From Varunaivibrio sulfuroxidans (lineage in GTDB: Bacteria; Pseudomonadota; Alphaproteobacteria; Rhodospirillales; Magnetovibrionaceae), in assembly GCF_029318635.1 (NCBI RefSeq), contig NZ_CP119676.1:636614-700613 (forward strand): a DNA stretch of 64,000 nt. The letters are read 5' to 3'. Made by a program: the position numbers and the translations under genes. How positions within the stretch are numbered: the first letter of the stretch is position 1; each line of letters starts with the position of its first letter. Shown one piece after another: positions 49,567 to 58,940 of this stretch. The notes beneath the pieces are model-generated. The model was not told the DNA's origin and searched no databases. It worked only from the letters and a program-made list of their open reading frames with translations.

Positions 49567-49715
49567 CATGGGCCGCACGCCTTGAAAAAACGCTCAAAAC
49601 GCCTCTCAAAGCGGGGCGGTTGAACGCCGCTCCCGCGCGAACGACGCAATCCCAGATTGACGCGTGGAAACGGTCACCCGCATTGGTGATGGTCTCTAAA
49701 AACACGTTCGCAGAA

Positions 49716-49743
49716 CGTCTTCAAAGCGTCATCAATCCGTCAT
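49716..49743 (+). promoter_or_regulatory. Pho-box-like array upstream of ugpB
   Basis: CGTCTT (49716-49721), CGTCAT (49727-49732) and CGTCAT (49738-49743) repeat at exact 11-base intervals, the arrangement of PhoB binding repeats (consensus CTGTCAT with four-base gaps). A TAACAT (49755-49760) at a suitable distance could be the -10. Control by PhoB would fit a glycerol 3-phosphate transporter. Confidence 0.65.
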
Positions 49744-49845
49744 CCAGATATGCCTAACATCGCGCCCATCCGCCGGATTCTCCGGCCAACATTAAGGCGC
49801 ACCGCCCCCCATTTTCACGTTCAATCAAAGAGGAAGACATCATTC

Positions 49846-51168
49846 ATGACTGTGTCGTTTAAACGCAAAATCGTGCTCGCCGCCGCAACGGCGACGCTCA
49901 GCGGATGGGTGGCGACCGCCCAGGCCGCGACCGAAATTCAGTGGTGGCACGCCATGGGCGGCGATTTGGGCAAGCGGGTCGAGGAAATCGCCGCGGGCTT
50001 CAACCACAGCCAAAGCAAATATGTCATCAAGCCGGTGTACAAGGGAAACTACACCGAAACCATGACCGCGGGCGTCGCCGCCTTTCGCGCCGGTAAGCCG
50101 CCGCACATTTTGCAGGTCTTCGAAGTCGGCACGGCGTCGATGATGGCCGCCAAGGGCGCCGTCTATCCCGTCTACAAGCTGATGAAGGACGAACACGTCC
50201 CGTTCAACGAAAACCGCTATATTTCGGCGGTGACCGGCTACTACACCACGACCGACGGCAAGATGCTGTCGATGCCCTTCAACAGTTCGACCCCGGTTCT
50301 GTTCTGGAACAAGGACGCCTTCGCCAAGGCGGGTCTGACTCGCGCCCCCAAGACCTGGGAAGAAATGGGTGAATATTCCAAGAAGCTGATTTCCTCTGGC
50401 GCCGCCCAATGCGGTTTCACGGTCGGCTGGCAGTCCTGGGTGATGCTGGAAAACTTCAGCGCCTGGCATAACCTTCCCTTCGCCACCAAGTCGGACGGTT
50501 TTGGCGGCCTGGACACCAAGCTGACCTTCAACGGCCCGCTCCAGGTCAAAACCATCCAGCAACTCGCCGATTGGCAAAAAGACGGCGTCTTTCGCTACGG
50601 CGGGCGTCGCAGCGACGCCAACCCTCTGTTCGCTCAGGGCAAATGCGCGATGCTGCTTAATTCCTCGGCGTCTTATGGCGGCCTAAAGAAAAGCGCTAAA
50701 TTCGACTTCGGCACCGATCAGCTTCCCTACTGGTCCGACGTCAAGGGCGCGCCGCAAAATTCGATCATCGGCGGGGCCTCGTTGTGGGTGCTTAAGGGCA
50801 ACGCCAAAAAGGATTACAAGGGCGTCGCCGAATTCCTGAACTATCTGTCCGACCCGTTCGTGCAAATGTTCTGGCATGAAAACACCGGCTATGTGCCGAT
50901 CACCAAGGCGGCCTATCAACTGACCAAGGACACCGGCTACTACAACACCTTCAAGGGTCGGGACGTCGCCATCGAACAGATGAACGGCAAGAAGCCGACG
51001 GCCAACTCGAAGGGGCTGCGCCTGGGCAATTTCGTACAAACCCGCGACATCATCAACGAAGAACTCGAAGCCGTCTGGTCGGGCAAGAAAACCGCCAAAC
51101 AGGCCCTGGATGAAGCGGTCAAGCGCGGCGACGTCTTGTTGCGCAAGTTCGAAAAAGCCAACAAATGA
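49846..51168 (+). CDS. ugpB: sn-Glycerol-3-phosphate ABC transporter, substrate-binding protein
   Basis: UgpB is the periplasmic receptor for sn-glycerol 3-phosphate and glycerophosphodiesters. The 440-residue precursor has a signal peptide ending about residue 27 (ATAQA) and the mature start TEIQWWHAMGGDLGKRVEEIA, a UgpB hallmark, then FNSSTPVLFWNKDAFAKAGL and GGASLWVL. AGAGGAAG precedes ATG 49846. It is the first gene of ugpBAEC and is followed by a hairpin that may favour its higher expression. Confidence 0.95.
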   Translation: MTVSFKRKIVLAAATATLSGWVATAQAATEIQWWHAMGGDLGKRVEEIAAGFNHSQSKYVIKPVYKGNYTETMTAGVAAFRAGKPPHILQVFEVGTASMMAAKGAVYPVYKLMKDEHVPFNENRYISAVTGYYTTTDGKMLSMPFNSSTPVLFWNKDAFAKAGLTRAPKTWEEMGEYSKKLISSGAAQCGFTVGWQSWVMLENFSAWHNLPFATKSDGFGGLDTKLTFNGPLQVKTIQQLADWQKDGVFRYGGRRSDANPLFAQGKCAMLLNSSASYGGLKKSAKFDFGTDQLPYWSDVKGAPQNSIIGGASLWVLKGNAKKDYKGVAEFLNYLSDPFVQMFWHENTGYVPITKAAYQLTKDTGYYNTFKGRDVAIEQMNGKKPTANSKGLRLGNFVQTRDIINEELEAVWSGKKTAKQALDEAVKRGDVLLRKFEKANK

Positions 51169-51184
51169 CGTAACGTCAAACCCG

Positions 51185-51217
51185 CGGGGCCGCCTTTGCG
51201 CGGCCCCGTTTCCGTTT
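51185..51217 (+). terminator. Intercistronic hairpin after ugpB (partial terminator)
   Basis: A 9-bp GC stem (CGGGGCCGC at 51185-51193, GCGGCCCCG at 51200-51208, loop CTTTGC) is followed by TTTCCGTTT. In binding-protein operons such structures stop part of the transcription or protect the upstream mRNA, so that the receptor is made in excess over the permease. Confidence 0.7.
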
Positions 51218-51294
51218 CAAATGCGTTCACGCGCCGCCCGGCGCACTGCTTTTTAGATCATTCGTTCTAAAACATACCCCCGACGGATAGCCTT

Positions 51295-52176
51295 ATGGAA
51301 AAGAAGACGACATTCTCTAACCGCTGGCTGCCTTACGTCCTTGTCGCGCCACAGATCACGATAACCCTCATCTTCTTTATCTGGCCGGCGGGACAGGCGC
51401 TGTACCAGTCGTTTTTCGTCGAGGACCCCTTCGGCTTGAGCACCCAATTCGTCTGGTTCGACAATTTCAAGGACGTTCTGGGCGATCCGCTTTATTTCGA
51501 TTCCATCGTCATCACCGCCGTTTTCAGTCTGGCGACGACATTTCTGGCGCTCGGCGTGTCCTTATTGTTGGCGGTGATGGCCAATCGGGTGGTTCGCGGC
51601 GCCGGCGTCTATAAGGTCATGCTTCTGTGGCCCTACGCCGTGGCGCCCGCCATCGCCGGGGTATTGTGGATGTTCATGTTCAGTCCGGCCAATGGCATCG
51701 TCGCCGAGGCCTTGACCGCGATGGGCTATGACTGGAACTATCTGCTCAACGGCAATCAGGCGATGGCCCTGGTGGTGATCGCCGCCGCCTGGAAGCAGGT
51801 CTCCTATAATTTTTTGTTCTTCCTGGCCGGATTGCAGATGATCCCCAAGGCCCTGATCGAAGCGTCCGCCATCGACGGGGCCGGACCGGCGCGCCGGTTC
51901 TGGACCATCGTTTTTCCGCTGCTGTCGCCGACCGCTTTCTTCCTGATGGTGGTGAACATCGTGTACGCCTTTTTCGATACCTTCGGTATCATTCACATCA
52001 TCACCCTAGGTGGGCCGGCGGGGGCGACCAACACCCTGGTGTACAAGGTTTATAACGACGGATTCATCGGCCTCGATCTGGGCGGGTCGGCCGCCCAATC
52101 GGTGATCTTGATGTTGATCGTGGCCGCCCTCACCGTGGTGCAATTTCGTTTCCTGGAAAGAAAGGTGCAATACTGA
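51295..52176 (+). CDS. ugpA: Glycerol-3-phosphate ABC transporter permease UgpA
   Basis: UgpA is one of two inner-membrane permease subunits. The 293-residue protein has six predicted transmembrane segments and the EAA-loop motif that contacts the ATPase ([24 protein letters not shown]). The start [20 protein letters not shown] is typical. It overlaps ugpE by one base (TGATG). Confidence 0.95.
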   Translation: MEKKTTFSNRWLPYVLVAPQITITLIFFIWPAGQALYQSFFVEDPFGLSTQFVWFDNFKDVLGDPLYFDSIVITAVFSLATTFLALGVSLLLAVMANRVVRGAGVYKVMLLWPYAVAPAIAGVLWMFMFSPANGIVAEALTAMGYDWNYLLNGNQAMALVVIAAAWKQVSYNFLFFLAGLQMIPKALIEASAIDGAGPARRFWTIVFPLLSPTAFFLMVVNIVYAFFDTFGIIHIITLGGPAGATNTLVYKVYNDGFIGLDLGGSAAQSVILMLIVAALTVVQFRFLERKVQY

Positions 52177-53021
52177 TGGTCGAAAATCGCCCATTCCTAA
52201 CTTTCCTCAGCCACGCCATTTTAATTATCGGCGTGGCGGTGATCGCCTTTCCGATATATGTCGCTCTGGTGACCTCCAGCCATCACGCCGCCGATGTCCT
52301 CAACACCGTGCAGCCGTGGTTCGGCGATCAGATGATCGCCAACTTCACGTCCGTTTTGCAATCGGGGCGTCGGTCGGTGGGGGCGGTTCCGGTGGAACGG
52401 ATGATGATCAACAGCACCATCATGGCGCTGGGCATCATGGCGGGGAAAATCGTCATTTCGATCCTTTCCGCCTTTGCCGTCGTGTATTTCCGTTTTCCCT
52501 TCCGCATGGTGTTTTTCTGGGTCATTTTCATGACCCTGATGCTGCCGGTGGAGGTGCGCATCCTGCCCACCTACAAGGTGGTGTCCGACCTCGGCTTGCT
52601 CGATAGTTTCGGCGGCCTGACCCTGCCGCTGATCGCCTCGGCGACGGCGACCTTCTTGTTCCGCCAATTTTTCCTGACCGTTCCCGACGAATTGACCGAG
52701 GCCGCCCGAATGGACGGCGCCGGCCCGATCCGCTTTTTCTTCACCATTTTGCTGCCGTTGTCGCGCACCAACATCGCCGCGCTGGCGGTGATCTTGTTCA
52801 TCTACGGTTGGAATCAATATCTATGGCCGCTTTTGATCACGACGCAAAACGACATGACAACCGTGGTCATGGGGATGCAAAAGATGATCCACGTCGATGA
52901 CGCCGTACCCCAATGGAACCTCACCATGGCGACCGCCTTGCTCGCCATGGCGCCGCCGATCGCGGTGGTCATCATCATGCAGCGCCAGTTCGTCAAGGGC
53001 TTGGTCGAGAGCGAAAAATAA
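52176..53021 (+). CDS. ugpE: Glycerol-3-phosphate ABC transporter permease UgpE
   Basis: UgpE is the second permease subunit. The 281-residue protein has six hydrophobic segments and the EAA loop [42 protein letters not shown] at the N-terminus and [28 protein letters not shown] near the C-terminus are characteristic UgpE sequences. It is translationally coupled to ugpA. Confidence 0.95.
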   Translation: MVENRPFLTFLSHAILIIGVAVIAFPIYVALVTSSHHAADVLNTVQPWFGDQMIANFTSVLQSGRRSVGAVPVERMMINSTIMALGIMAGKIVISILSAFAVVYFRFPFRMVFFWVIFMTLMLPVEVRILPTYKVVSDLGLLDSFGGLTLPLIASATATFLFRQFFLTVPDELTEAARMDGAGPIRFFFTILLPLSRTNIAALAVILFIYGWNQYLWPLLITTQNDMTTVVMGMQKMIHVDDAVPQWNLTMATALLAMAPPIAVVIIMQRQFVKGLVESEK

Positions 53022-53034
53022 ACAGGAGCATCCC

Positions 53035-54135
53035 GTGGCGAACGTCACCATCAAAAATGTAAAAAAAACCTATCCCAACGGCTTCAAGGCGATCCACGGC
53101 GTCAATATCGACATCGCCGATGGTGAATTCGTCGTCCTGGTCGGCCCTTCGGGATGTGGCAAGTCTACCCTTCTGCGCATGATTGCCGGACTGGAGACAA
53201 TCAACGACGGCGATGTCCACATCGCCGGGCGCAGGGTCAACGACCTGGAGCCGGCCCAACGCGATATCGCCATGGTGTTTCAAAATTACGCCCTGTACCC
53301 GCACATGAGCGTTTACGCCAACATGGCCTATGGCCTGAAAATTCGCGGATTGAAAAAGCGGGAAATCGACGAAAAAGTACGCAAGGCCGCCGCCATCCTG
53401 GAACTCGACGACGCGCAGTTGCTTCGCAAACCAAAGCTGCTCAGCGGCGGGCAACGCCAACGGGTCGCCATGGGGCGGGCCATTGTGCGCGAGCCCGCGG
53501 TCTTCCTGTTCGACGAGCCGTTGTCCAACCTCGACGCCAAGCTGCGCGTACAGATGCGCCTGGAGATCAAGCGCCTGCAGGAAACCCTCGGCGTGACCAG
53601 TCTGTATGTCACCCACGATCAGGTCGAGGCGATGACCCTGGGCCATCGTCTGATGGTGATGAACGCGGGCATTGTCGAGCAGATCGGCACCCCCATCGAA
53701 CTGTACGCCAAGCCCGCGACCCCCTTCGTCGCCAGCTTTATCGGCTCGCCCGCGATGAATCTGATTGACGTCAAGCTGGATGCAGAGAGCGCCCACATTC
53801 TCCTCCCCGATGGACAGACGCTTTCTACGGCGGGACTTACCTTCGCCAATGGCGCACGGTACGCCGGCGGCGACGCGGTGATCTTGGGCATTCGTCCCGA
53901 ACACCTGCGCCTGACCGACGCCGAACGCGCCCAATTTCATCTTCATGTGGCAACGAGCGAACTCCTGGGGGCCGACACCCTCCTCCATGGTCATTTCGGA
54001 CGCGAAAAAACCGCATTGACGATCCGGGTATCGGGCATCGTCCGGGCCAAGGCGGGCGAGATCGTTGGACTGGACGTCGGGACCGAAAATTTGCACCTGT
54101 TCGATAACGAAAGCGGGCGCAGGATGGTCCAATAA
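53035..54135 (+). CDS. ugpC: Glycerol-3-phosphate ABC transporter ATP-binding protein UgpC
   Basis: UgpC energises the transporter. The 366-residue protein has Walker [10 protein letters not shown], signature [15 protein letters not shown], Walker [13 protein letters not shown], the switch His in [12 protein letters not shown], and a C-terminal TOBE regulatory domain. It starts with GTG at 53035, eight bases after AGGAG; the longer frame from 52897 runs through ugpE. A long-range stem (11 bp, 54110-54120 with 54145-54155) spans its stop codon. Confidence 0.94.
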   Translation: MANVTIKNVKKTYPNGFKAIHGVNIDIADGEFVVLVGPSGCGKSTLLRMIAGLETINDGDVHIAGRRVNDLEPAQRDIAMVFQNYALYPHMSVYANMAYGLKIRGLKKREIDEKVRKAAAILELDDAQLLRKPKLLSGGQRQRVAMGRAIVREPAVFLFDEPLSNLDAKLRVQMRLEIKRLQETLGVTSLYVTHDQVEAMTLGHRLMVMNAGIVEQIGTPIELYAKPATPFVASFIGSPAMNLIDVKLDAESAHILLPDGQTLSTAGLTFANGARYAGGDAVILGIRPEHLRLTDAERAQFHLHVATSELLGADTLLHGHFGREKTALTIRVSGIVRAKAGEIVGLDVGTENLHLFDNESGRRMVQ

Positions 54136-54167
54136 GACCCTCCCGCGCCCGCTTTGCATGCGCCGGA

Positions 54168-54644
54168 TTACTTCATCAGCGAGTCGTGCGCCTCGAACGC
54201 CAGCGGCTTGAATACATCAACGCCGCTCATGATTTGATCGGGTTTCGTGCTCCCGGCGACGCTCAGATTCCACTTCGTCGTCATGTGACCGCCCGAGATA
54301 TAGCCCGCCCATGCGGTGATCGATTTACAATCCTCAGTCCCGTTTTTCCAATTGACCACGAAGGCGAGCGCGCTTTGATTGGTCCGCCCCGTCATCGGAT
54401 AAGGCGTATTCTGGCAGTAGGTGCCCGCCGCCTTGTTGACGAAGACACCTCTGAAGCTTCCATCGGGGCCGACGGATTCAATGTACATCACCGATCCCCT
54501 CTGATTTTGCCATGCCGAACCCACCGTCACCATGTCTTGGGCAAACGCCAAGCCGGCCCCGACCGACAATACCGGAAAGAGAACCAACGCAAAGGCGATG
54601 GCGCGAATATAAGGTAGCAGCGTCGTCCGTAAGCGCGTTTTCAT
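54168..54644 (-). CDS. Secreted avidin-family biotin-binding protein (rhizavidin type)
   Basis: The 158-residue precursor has a long signal peptide ending about residue 35 (GLAFA). The mature part follows the avidin fold: SAWQNQRGSVMYI, GVFVNKAAGTYCQNTPYPMTG, VNWKNGTEDCKSITAWAGY, TTKWNLSV and VDVF. Biotin-contacting tryptophans correspond to Trp45, Trp99, Trp112 and Trp125. The tryptophan that streptavidin borrows from the neighbouring subunit (Trp120) is not present, and two cysteines (Cys77, Cys106) sit where dimeric rhizavidin has its disulfide. A secreted or periplasmic dimeric avidin is therefore likely. It lies alone between ugpC (convergent) and the ABC genes, behind an AT-rich leader. 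Confidence 0.9.
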   Translation of the reverse strand: MKTRLRTTLLPYIRAIAFALVLFPVLSVGAGLAFAQDMVTVGSAWQNQRGSVMYIESVGPDGSFRGVFVNKAAGTYCQNTPYPMTGRTNQSALAFVVNWKNGTEDCKSITAWAGYISGGHMTTKWNLSVAGSTKPDQIMSGVDVFKPLAFEAHDSLMK

Positions 54645-54764
54645 AGTCAGAAATTCCCTAATAGTTGTTAAAACTTATTTTTTATATCTTAAAAAGTGTA
54701 TTTTAGGAAGGCCAATTCGCGCCACGGTTACATGACAAATTTCTTCCGCGCGAACGATGGAGCG

Positions 54765-55754
54765 TTACAAGGGGACGATCCGGCTTTCGTCGAAGGTGAA
54801 AGTCATCGTCTGCCCCGTGTCGAAGGGACGTGCGCTATAGAACTGAACGTCCAGGCCCTGGAAAGCCGCCGTGATCTCGTAGCGGTCCTCCAGGAAAACA
54901 CAATTGAGCACCCGGGCTTCATGGCCGGTTTTATCGTCCTGGACAATAAATGCGCCGCGCGGCGCCAGAACCTCGACATCGGCGCGGAGATCGCCACCGA
55001 GGACCATGGCGGCGGGTAAAATGTTTCCCGCATCCAAAAAGCGCGCCGTCCAGGCATCCTTCGGCTTCCTGAACAGAACTTCCGGGATCGCGCATTGATG
55101 CACGACGCCATCCTTCATCAGGGCTATTCGGTCGGACAGGACCTGGGCCTCGCGCCGGTCATGGGTGACGTTGACGCAGGTCAGTCCCAATTGTTTCGAA
55201 ATTAAGCGAATTTCCCGGCCCAACTCGACACGCAGGTTGGCGTCCAAATTGGACAACGGTTCGTCGAATAGGATGACTTTCGGCTCGCCGGCCAGGGCGC
55301 GAGCGATCGAGACCCTCTGTTTTTGACCACCCGATAACTGTTCGGGCACTTTCTTGGCGTGTTCGCCCAGGCGCACGATATCCAACACCTCACCGACCCG
55401 GCGTGCGATGCGCGCCCTCGGGACCTTCGCCATCTTCAGCGGGAAGGCGACATTCTCCGCGATACTAAGATGCGGCCAAAGACCATAGTCCTGAAAAACG
55501 AAACCCAAACGGCGGCGTTGCGGGGCGACGAATACCCCCCGCCGGCTATCGACGAAACAGTTTTCTCCGATGACCAGTTTCCCCTCATCCGGGTGTTCCA
55601 ATCCGGCGATGATGCGTAAAAGCGTCGTTTTTCCACATCCCGACGGCCCCAGCAGGGTCATGAAATCCCCTGCGGCGACATCCAGATCGATGGCGCGCAA
55701 AACCTGTTCCGAAGAGAAGGCCTTCGAAATACCGCGAAGTTCAAGCGCGCTCAT
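54765..55754 (-). CDS. ABC transporter ATP-binding protein (FbpC/AfuC/PhnT type)
   Basis: This 329-residue ATPase has Walker A GPSGCGKTT, the signature LSGGQKQRVSIARALA, Walker [13 protein letters not shown] and switch region VNVTHDRREAQVLSDRI, followed by a TOBE domain of about 90 residues. The class serves Fe(III), sugar-phosphate, or aminoethylphosphonate importers. It overlaps the permease gene by four bases. Confidence 0.9.
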   Translation of the reverse strand: MSALELRGISKAFSSEQVLRAIDLDVAAGDFMTLLGPSGCGKTTLLRIIAGLEHPDEGKLVIGENCFVDSRRGVFVAPQRRRLGFVFQDYGLWPHLSIAENVAFPLKMAKVPRARIARRVGEVLDIVRLGEHAKKVPEQLSGGQKQRVSIARALAGEPKVILFDEPLSNLDANLRVELGREIRLISKQLGLTCVNVTHDRREAQVLSDRIALMKDGVVHQCAIPEVLFRKPKDAWTARFLDAGNILPAAMVLGGDLRADVEVLAPRGAFIVQDDKTGHEARVLNCVFLEDRYEITAAFQGLDVQFYSARPFDTGQTMTFTFDESRIVPL

Positions 55755-57448
55755 CCGGGGCCTCCCTGCCGCCCGCCATACAGGCCTTGGCCGAGGGCGA
55801 TAATCGCCCCCGAAAAAACAATCGCCACCAGACTCATCGCCATGCCCGATCCGATCGATCCTTGATTGAACTGGTTGAAGACGTACGTCGCCACCGTTTC
55901 GACGCCGGGCGGAGCCAGCATGATCGACGAAACCAGTTCGCGGGTGCTGATCGCGAACACGATCAATCCGGCGGCCAGGGCGACCGGCCCCAGCAGGGGC
56001 GACAAGACCCGCACGACCAGCGTAAATTCGCTGGCCCCGGAGACGTAAGCGGCGTCGTCCAACGATCGGGGGAGCTGCCTAAGCGCACCGGTGAGCAGAC
56101 GAATGGGATAAGGCAGCATCAAGCACAGGTAAGCCAACAGCAAAACCACGGGGGTGTTGTAAGGCGTGACCGGCCAAAACGGCAAATTCCAGGTCAGTAT
56201 CAAACCCACCGCCACCGCCATGCCGGGGATCGAACTGGGCAGGATTGACAGGAAATCCAGAGCGGCGCTGCCGCGAAAACGCATACGCACCGTGCTGAAG
56301 GCGACCAACAATCCGATCAATACGGTCAGAACCGCCGCCGAAATCGCCAGGGTCACGCTGGTGAGGATCGCCCGCCAGGCGGCCGAGCCGCCCTCGAACA
56401 ACCCCACCAGATGGGCCAACGACAAGTTCGACCAGGTTACCCCGCCGCTGACGGTATTCATCAGGGCCATGATCGTCACAGTCGCCACCGGCAACGCCAC
56501 GGCGAGAAAAAACACCCCGGCGAACAGCATGTTGACGAGAACCTGAAAGCGCCGGGAACGATCGTCGCCCGGAGCGGTCAGGATTTGATTTTCAACCCGC
56601 GATTCAAATTTTTTCGAAAGCGCCCGATTGCCCTGATAGGCGACGAAGGCGATCGCGATCAAGATCATCGACAATACCGACGCCCCCGACAGGTCGATCG
56701 GCCAGTCGGTGAATTTTTCATGGATCAAGGTCACGATGACTTCATAGCCAAAGCGATTTCCCAGAATGGCGGGGGTGCCGAATTCCTCGATCGTCAGAAC
56801 GAAGACGATCAGCGCGCTGGACAGCACCGCCGGAACCGTCATCGGCAAATGAATGCGCCAGAACAGGGACAGGGCGCGGGCGCCGAAGACCTTGGCGGCG
56901 TCGCCGTAGCGCCGACCGATGAGGGCGAACGATTTGGCCGCGGCGAAGTAGATCAAGGCGAACAGGTGCAACGCCATGACCAAAACCATGCCCCAGAAGG
57001 AATAGAGCATCCCATCCAGATTGAGGCCCGATACCTGCTGCATGAACCCGTTGCGTTGCAGCAACTGCATCCAAGCCAGCGATCCGATGTACGGCGGTAT
57101 TAAAAAGGGAACCAGAAAACACCCGTCCCAAACGCGCCCCCAGCGCGGCGTTATGCGCACGCGCAGATACGCCAGGGGAAGTGCGATGACGACACAGACC
57201 GCCGTCACCGCGCTCGACAGTTCCAGAGAACGCGCGATCGCGCCGGTCAAACGTGCATCGCGTAGACTTGGCGCCAGGGCGCTAAAGGGCGCGGCGAAAG
57301 ACAACGCGTTGAGATCGGGGAACACCGCGAACGCCACGATCGCCAAGACCGGCAGCCCCACGATCACCGCCAACACCGTCGTCGAAAGAAAAAAGAAGGC
57401 CGGTCTCAGGTTCCGGCCTTCTTCGCGAACCTGCGGGGAGAAGATCAT
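55751..57448 (-). CDS. ABC transporter permease, two fused membrane domains (FbpB/AfuB/PhnUV type)
   Basis: The 565-residue protein has about twelve transmembrane segments in two homologous halves, each with an EAA loop (first half near VFGARALSLFWRIHLPMTVPAV, second near YVSGASEFTLVVRVLSPLLG), split by a hydrophilic stretch around residues 275-300. One polypeptide therefore forms the whole channel, as in FbpB. It overlaps the binding-protein gene by four bases. Confidence 0.9.
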   Translation of the reverse strand: MIFSPQVREEGRNLRPAFFFLSTTVLAVIVGLPVLAIVAFAVFPDLNALSFAAPFSALAPSLRDARLTGAIARSLELSSAVTAVCVVIALPLAYLRVRITPRWGRVWDGCFLVPFLIPPYIGSLAWMQLLQRNGFMQQVSGLNLDGMLYSFWGMVLVMALHLFALIYFAAAKSFALIGRRYGDAAKVFGARALSLFWRIHLPMTVPAVLSSALIVFVLTIEEFGTPAILGNRFGYEVIVTLIHEKFTDWPIDLSGASVLSMILIAIAFVAYQGNRALSKKFESRVENQILTAPGDDRSRRFQVLVNMLFAGVFFLAVALPVATVTIMALMNTVSGGVTWSNLSLAHLVGLFEGGSAAWRAILTSVTLAISAAVLTVLIGLLVAFSTVRMRFRGSAALDFLSILPSSIPGMAVAVGLILTWNLPFWPVTPYNTPVVLLLAYLCLMLPYPIRLLTGALRQLPRSLDDAAYVSGASEFTLVVRVLSPLLGPVALAAGLIVFAISTRELVSSIMLAPPGVETVATYVFNQFNQGSIGSGMAMSLVAIVFSGAIIALGQGLYGGRQGGPG

Positions 57449-58425
57449 TCGCCGCGCATGACCTTGGCGAAATGATCCTTGGTGGCGGCGGCGTGATCGG
57501 CGGCGGCGACGTAATCCATCTTAATCAAATGCAAGGCGTCCCAACCGGCCCGCTTGGCCACAACGTCCGTGCGCGCGGGAAGGATATAGCGCGCGGCGAC
57601 GAGACGCTGTCCTTCCTTGGAGAGCACGAAATCGACAAACGCCTTGGCGGCGGCGGGATGGCGGGTCGATTTCAAGATCATGATCGGGCGGGGCGCCAGA
57701 ACGGTGCCCTCGCTGGGATAGACGATATCGATCGCTTCCCCCTTCATCTTGGAACCGATGGCGATGTAATCGACGGCGCCGAAGACGACGCCCTTGGCCC
57801 CCTGCAAGACCGGGGTCAACGCCGCCTTGTTGGCGCCGGGAACGATCATGCCGTTATCGTGCAACCCTTTGAACATCGACCACGCCTGCGCGCCGTCCTT
57901 GTTGACCAGTCCTTCGACCAGGGTCAACGCCGAGCCCGACTTCGCCGGATCGGGCATCGTCACCTGCCCTTTGTACGCGGGGCGGGTCAAATCGGACCAA
58001 TGCGCGGGGGCCGGCAATCCCGATTTGGTATTGTAGGCGATCGCCAGCGCCGCCGCGCCCTCGGCGACATAAGTCGGCGTCTTCAGGTCGGCGGGCACAT
58101 GGGCCGCGCCCGGCGAGGTATAGGGCAGCAACTCGCCCGCCTTGTCCAGGGTGATGGCGTGCCCCCATGACGCCGAAATCAGGACATCGGCGTGGGGATT
58201 GGCCTTTTCCGCTTGATAGCGGGCCATGACCTTGCCCGACGAGGACTGAAACAGGCTGACCTGAAGGCCGGTCTTTTTCTCGAAGGCCTTGACCAGCGCG
58301 CCGGACAACGGCTTCGGCCCGGCGCTGTAGACAACCAGGGGGTCCGCCGCGAACGCAGGCACGGGCGCGGAAACAAGAGACGACGCAAGCATGGCCAAGG
58401 CCATGGCGGTAAACGTTTTATGCAC
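57445..58425 (-). CDS. ABC transporter substrate-binding protein (FbpA/AfuA/PhnS type)
   Basis: The 326-residue precursor has a signal peptide ending about residue 26 (PAFA) and then DPLVVYSAGPKPLSGALVKAFEKKTGLQV, the usual start of type 1 iron-type receptors. The paired tyrosines that bind ferric ion in FbpA are not visible at the expected place: the segment reads VFGAVDYIAIGSKMKG. An anionic substrate such as a phosphonate or sugar phosphate is therefore as plausible as iron. A Pho-box-like site precedes the gene, and the neighbouring ugp operon transports a phosphate ester. Confidence 0.85.
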   Translation of the reverse strand: MHKTFTAMALAMLASSLVSAPVPAFAADPLVVYSAGPKPLSGALVKAFEKKTGLQVSLFQSSSGKVMARYQAEKANPHADVLISASWGHAITLDKAGELLPYTSPGAAHVPADLKTPTYVAEGAAALAIAYNTKSGLPAPAHWSDLTRPAYKGQVTMPDPAKSGSALTLVEGLVNKDGAQAWSMFKGLHDNGMIVPGANKAALTPVLQGAKGVVFGAVDYIAIGSKMKGEAIDIVYPSEGTVLAPRPIMILKSTRHPAAAKAFVDFVLSKEGQRLVAARYILPARTDVVAKRAGWDALHLIKMDYVAAADHAAATKDHFAKVMRGE

Positions 58426-58481
58426 TGGGGAACTCCGATACGCTGACAGTGTGGACGACGATGGAAGCCTATCGTATTCAT

Positions 58482-58499
58482 ATGTCGCTTTGATGACAG
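58482..58499 (-). promoter_or_regulatory. Pho-box-like site upstream of the FbpA-type gene
   Basis: Reading leftward, CTGTCATCAAAGCGACAT has one exact Pho repeat (CTGTCAT) and, 11 bases on, a 4/7 match (GCGACAT) with the standard four-base gap. It ends 57 bases before the start codon. The first repeat is identical to the E. coli consensus, but a single site of this quality can arise by chance. Confidence 0.5.
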
Positions 58500-58535
58500 T
58501 GCCCGCCGGGTCCGCCCGTCAGCGCTTTTTCACCG

Positions 58536-58937
58536 TCATTTTTTTTCGACCAGCTCGATCTTATAGCCGTCGGGATCTTCGATGAAGGCGATCACGGTGG
58601 CGCCGTGCTTCATCGGGCCGGGCGGACGCGGGATCGGCACGCCTTCGCTTTTCATCGCCTCGCAAGCGCCATGGATATCGGGCACGCCGATCGCCAGATG
58701 GCCGAAGGCGGTGCCTAAATTGTAAGACTCCGCCTGATCCCAGTTGTGGGTCAATTCGATCACCGTGTGGCTGTTCTCATCCCCATAACCTAAAAAACAC
58801 AAGGTAAATTTTCCCTCGGGATAATCGCTGCGGCGCAGTACCTTCATGCCCAGGTGACGGGTGTAGAAATCGATCGACTTTTCCAGATCGAAAACCCGGA
58901 TCATGGTGTGCAGGAAGCGAAAGTTTTGAGTGTCCAT
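58536..58937 (-). CDS. gloA: Lactoylglutathione lyase (glyoxalase I)
   Basis: GloA converts the methylglyoxal-glutathione hemithioacetal to lactoylglutathione. The 133-residue protein has the four metal ligands His10 (FLHTMIRV), Glu61 (VIELTHNW), His80 (FGHLAIGV) and Glu128 (GYKIELVEKK), and the length of the short, Ni-type bacterial enzymes. It starts three bases after the lpxB stop, with GGGAGA inside the lpxB end as ribosome-binding site, so it is the tail of the lipid A operon. Confidence 0.95.
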   Translation of the reverse strand: MDTQNFRFLHTMIRVFDLEKSIDFYTRHLGMKVLRRSDYPEGKFTLCFLGYGDENSHTVIELTHNWDQAESYNLGTAFGHLAIGVPDIHGACEAMKSEGVPIPRPPGPMKHGATVIAFIEDPDGYKIELVEKK

Positions 58938-58940
58938 GGT

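Larger units (their letters stand above)
49500..49845. other. Intergenic region between gltA and ugpB
   Basis: The 346 bases contain the gltA terminator and, 103-130 bases before ugpB, a Pho-box-like array, both listed separately. No coding gene is supported; a 70-codon open frame across the middle has no family resemblance. This is where the conserved backbone order gltA-lpx is interrupted by accessory genes. Confidence 0.6.

Noticed and set aside
57445-58425. Firm naming of the transporter as ferric-iron FbpABC
   Set aside because: The overall type fits, but the tyrosine pair that binds iron is not seen and the control region looks phosphate-related. I left the gene symbols empty.
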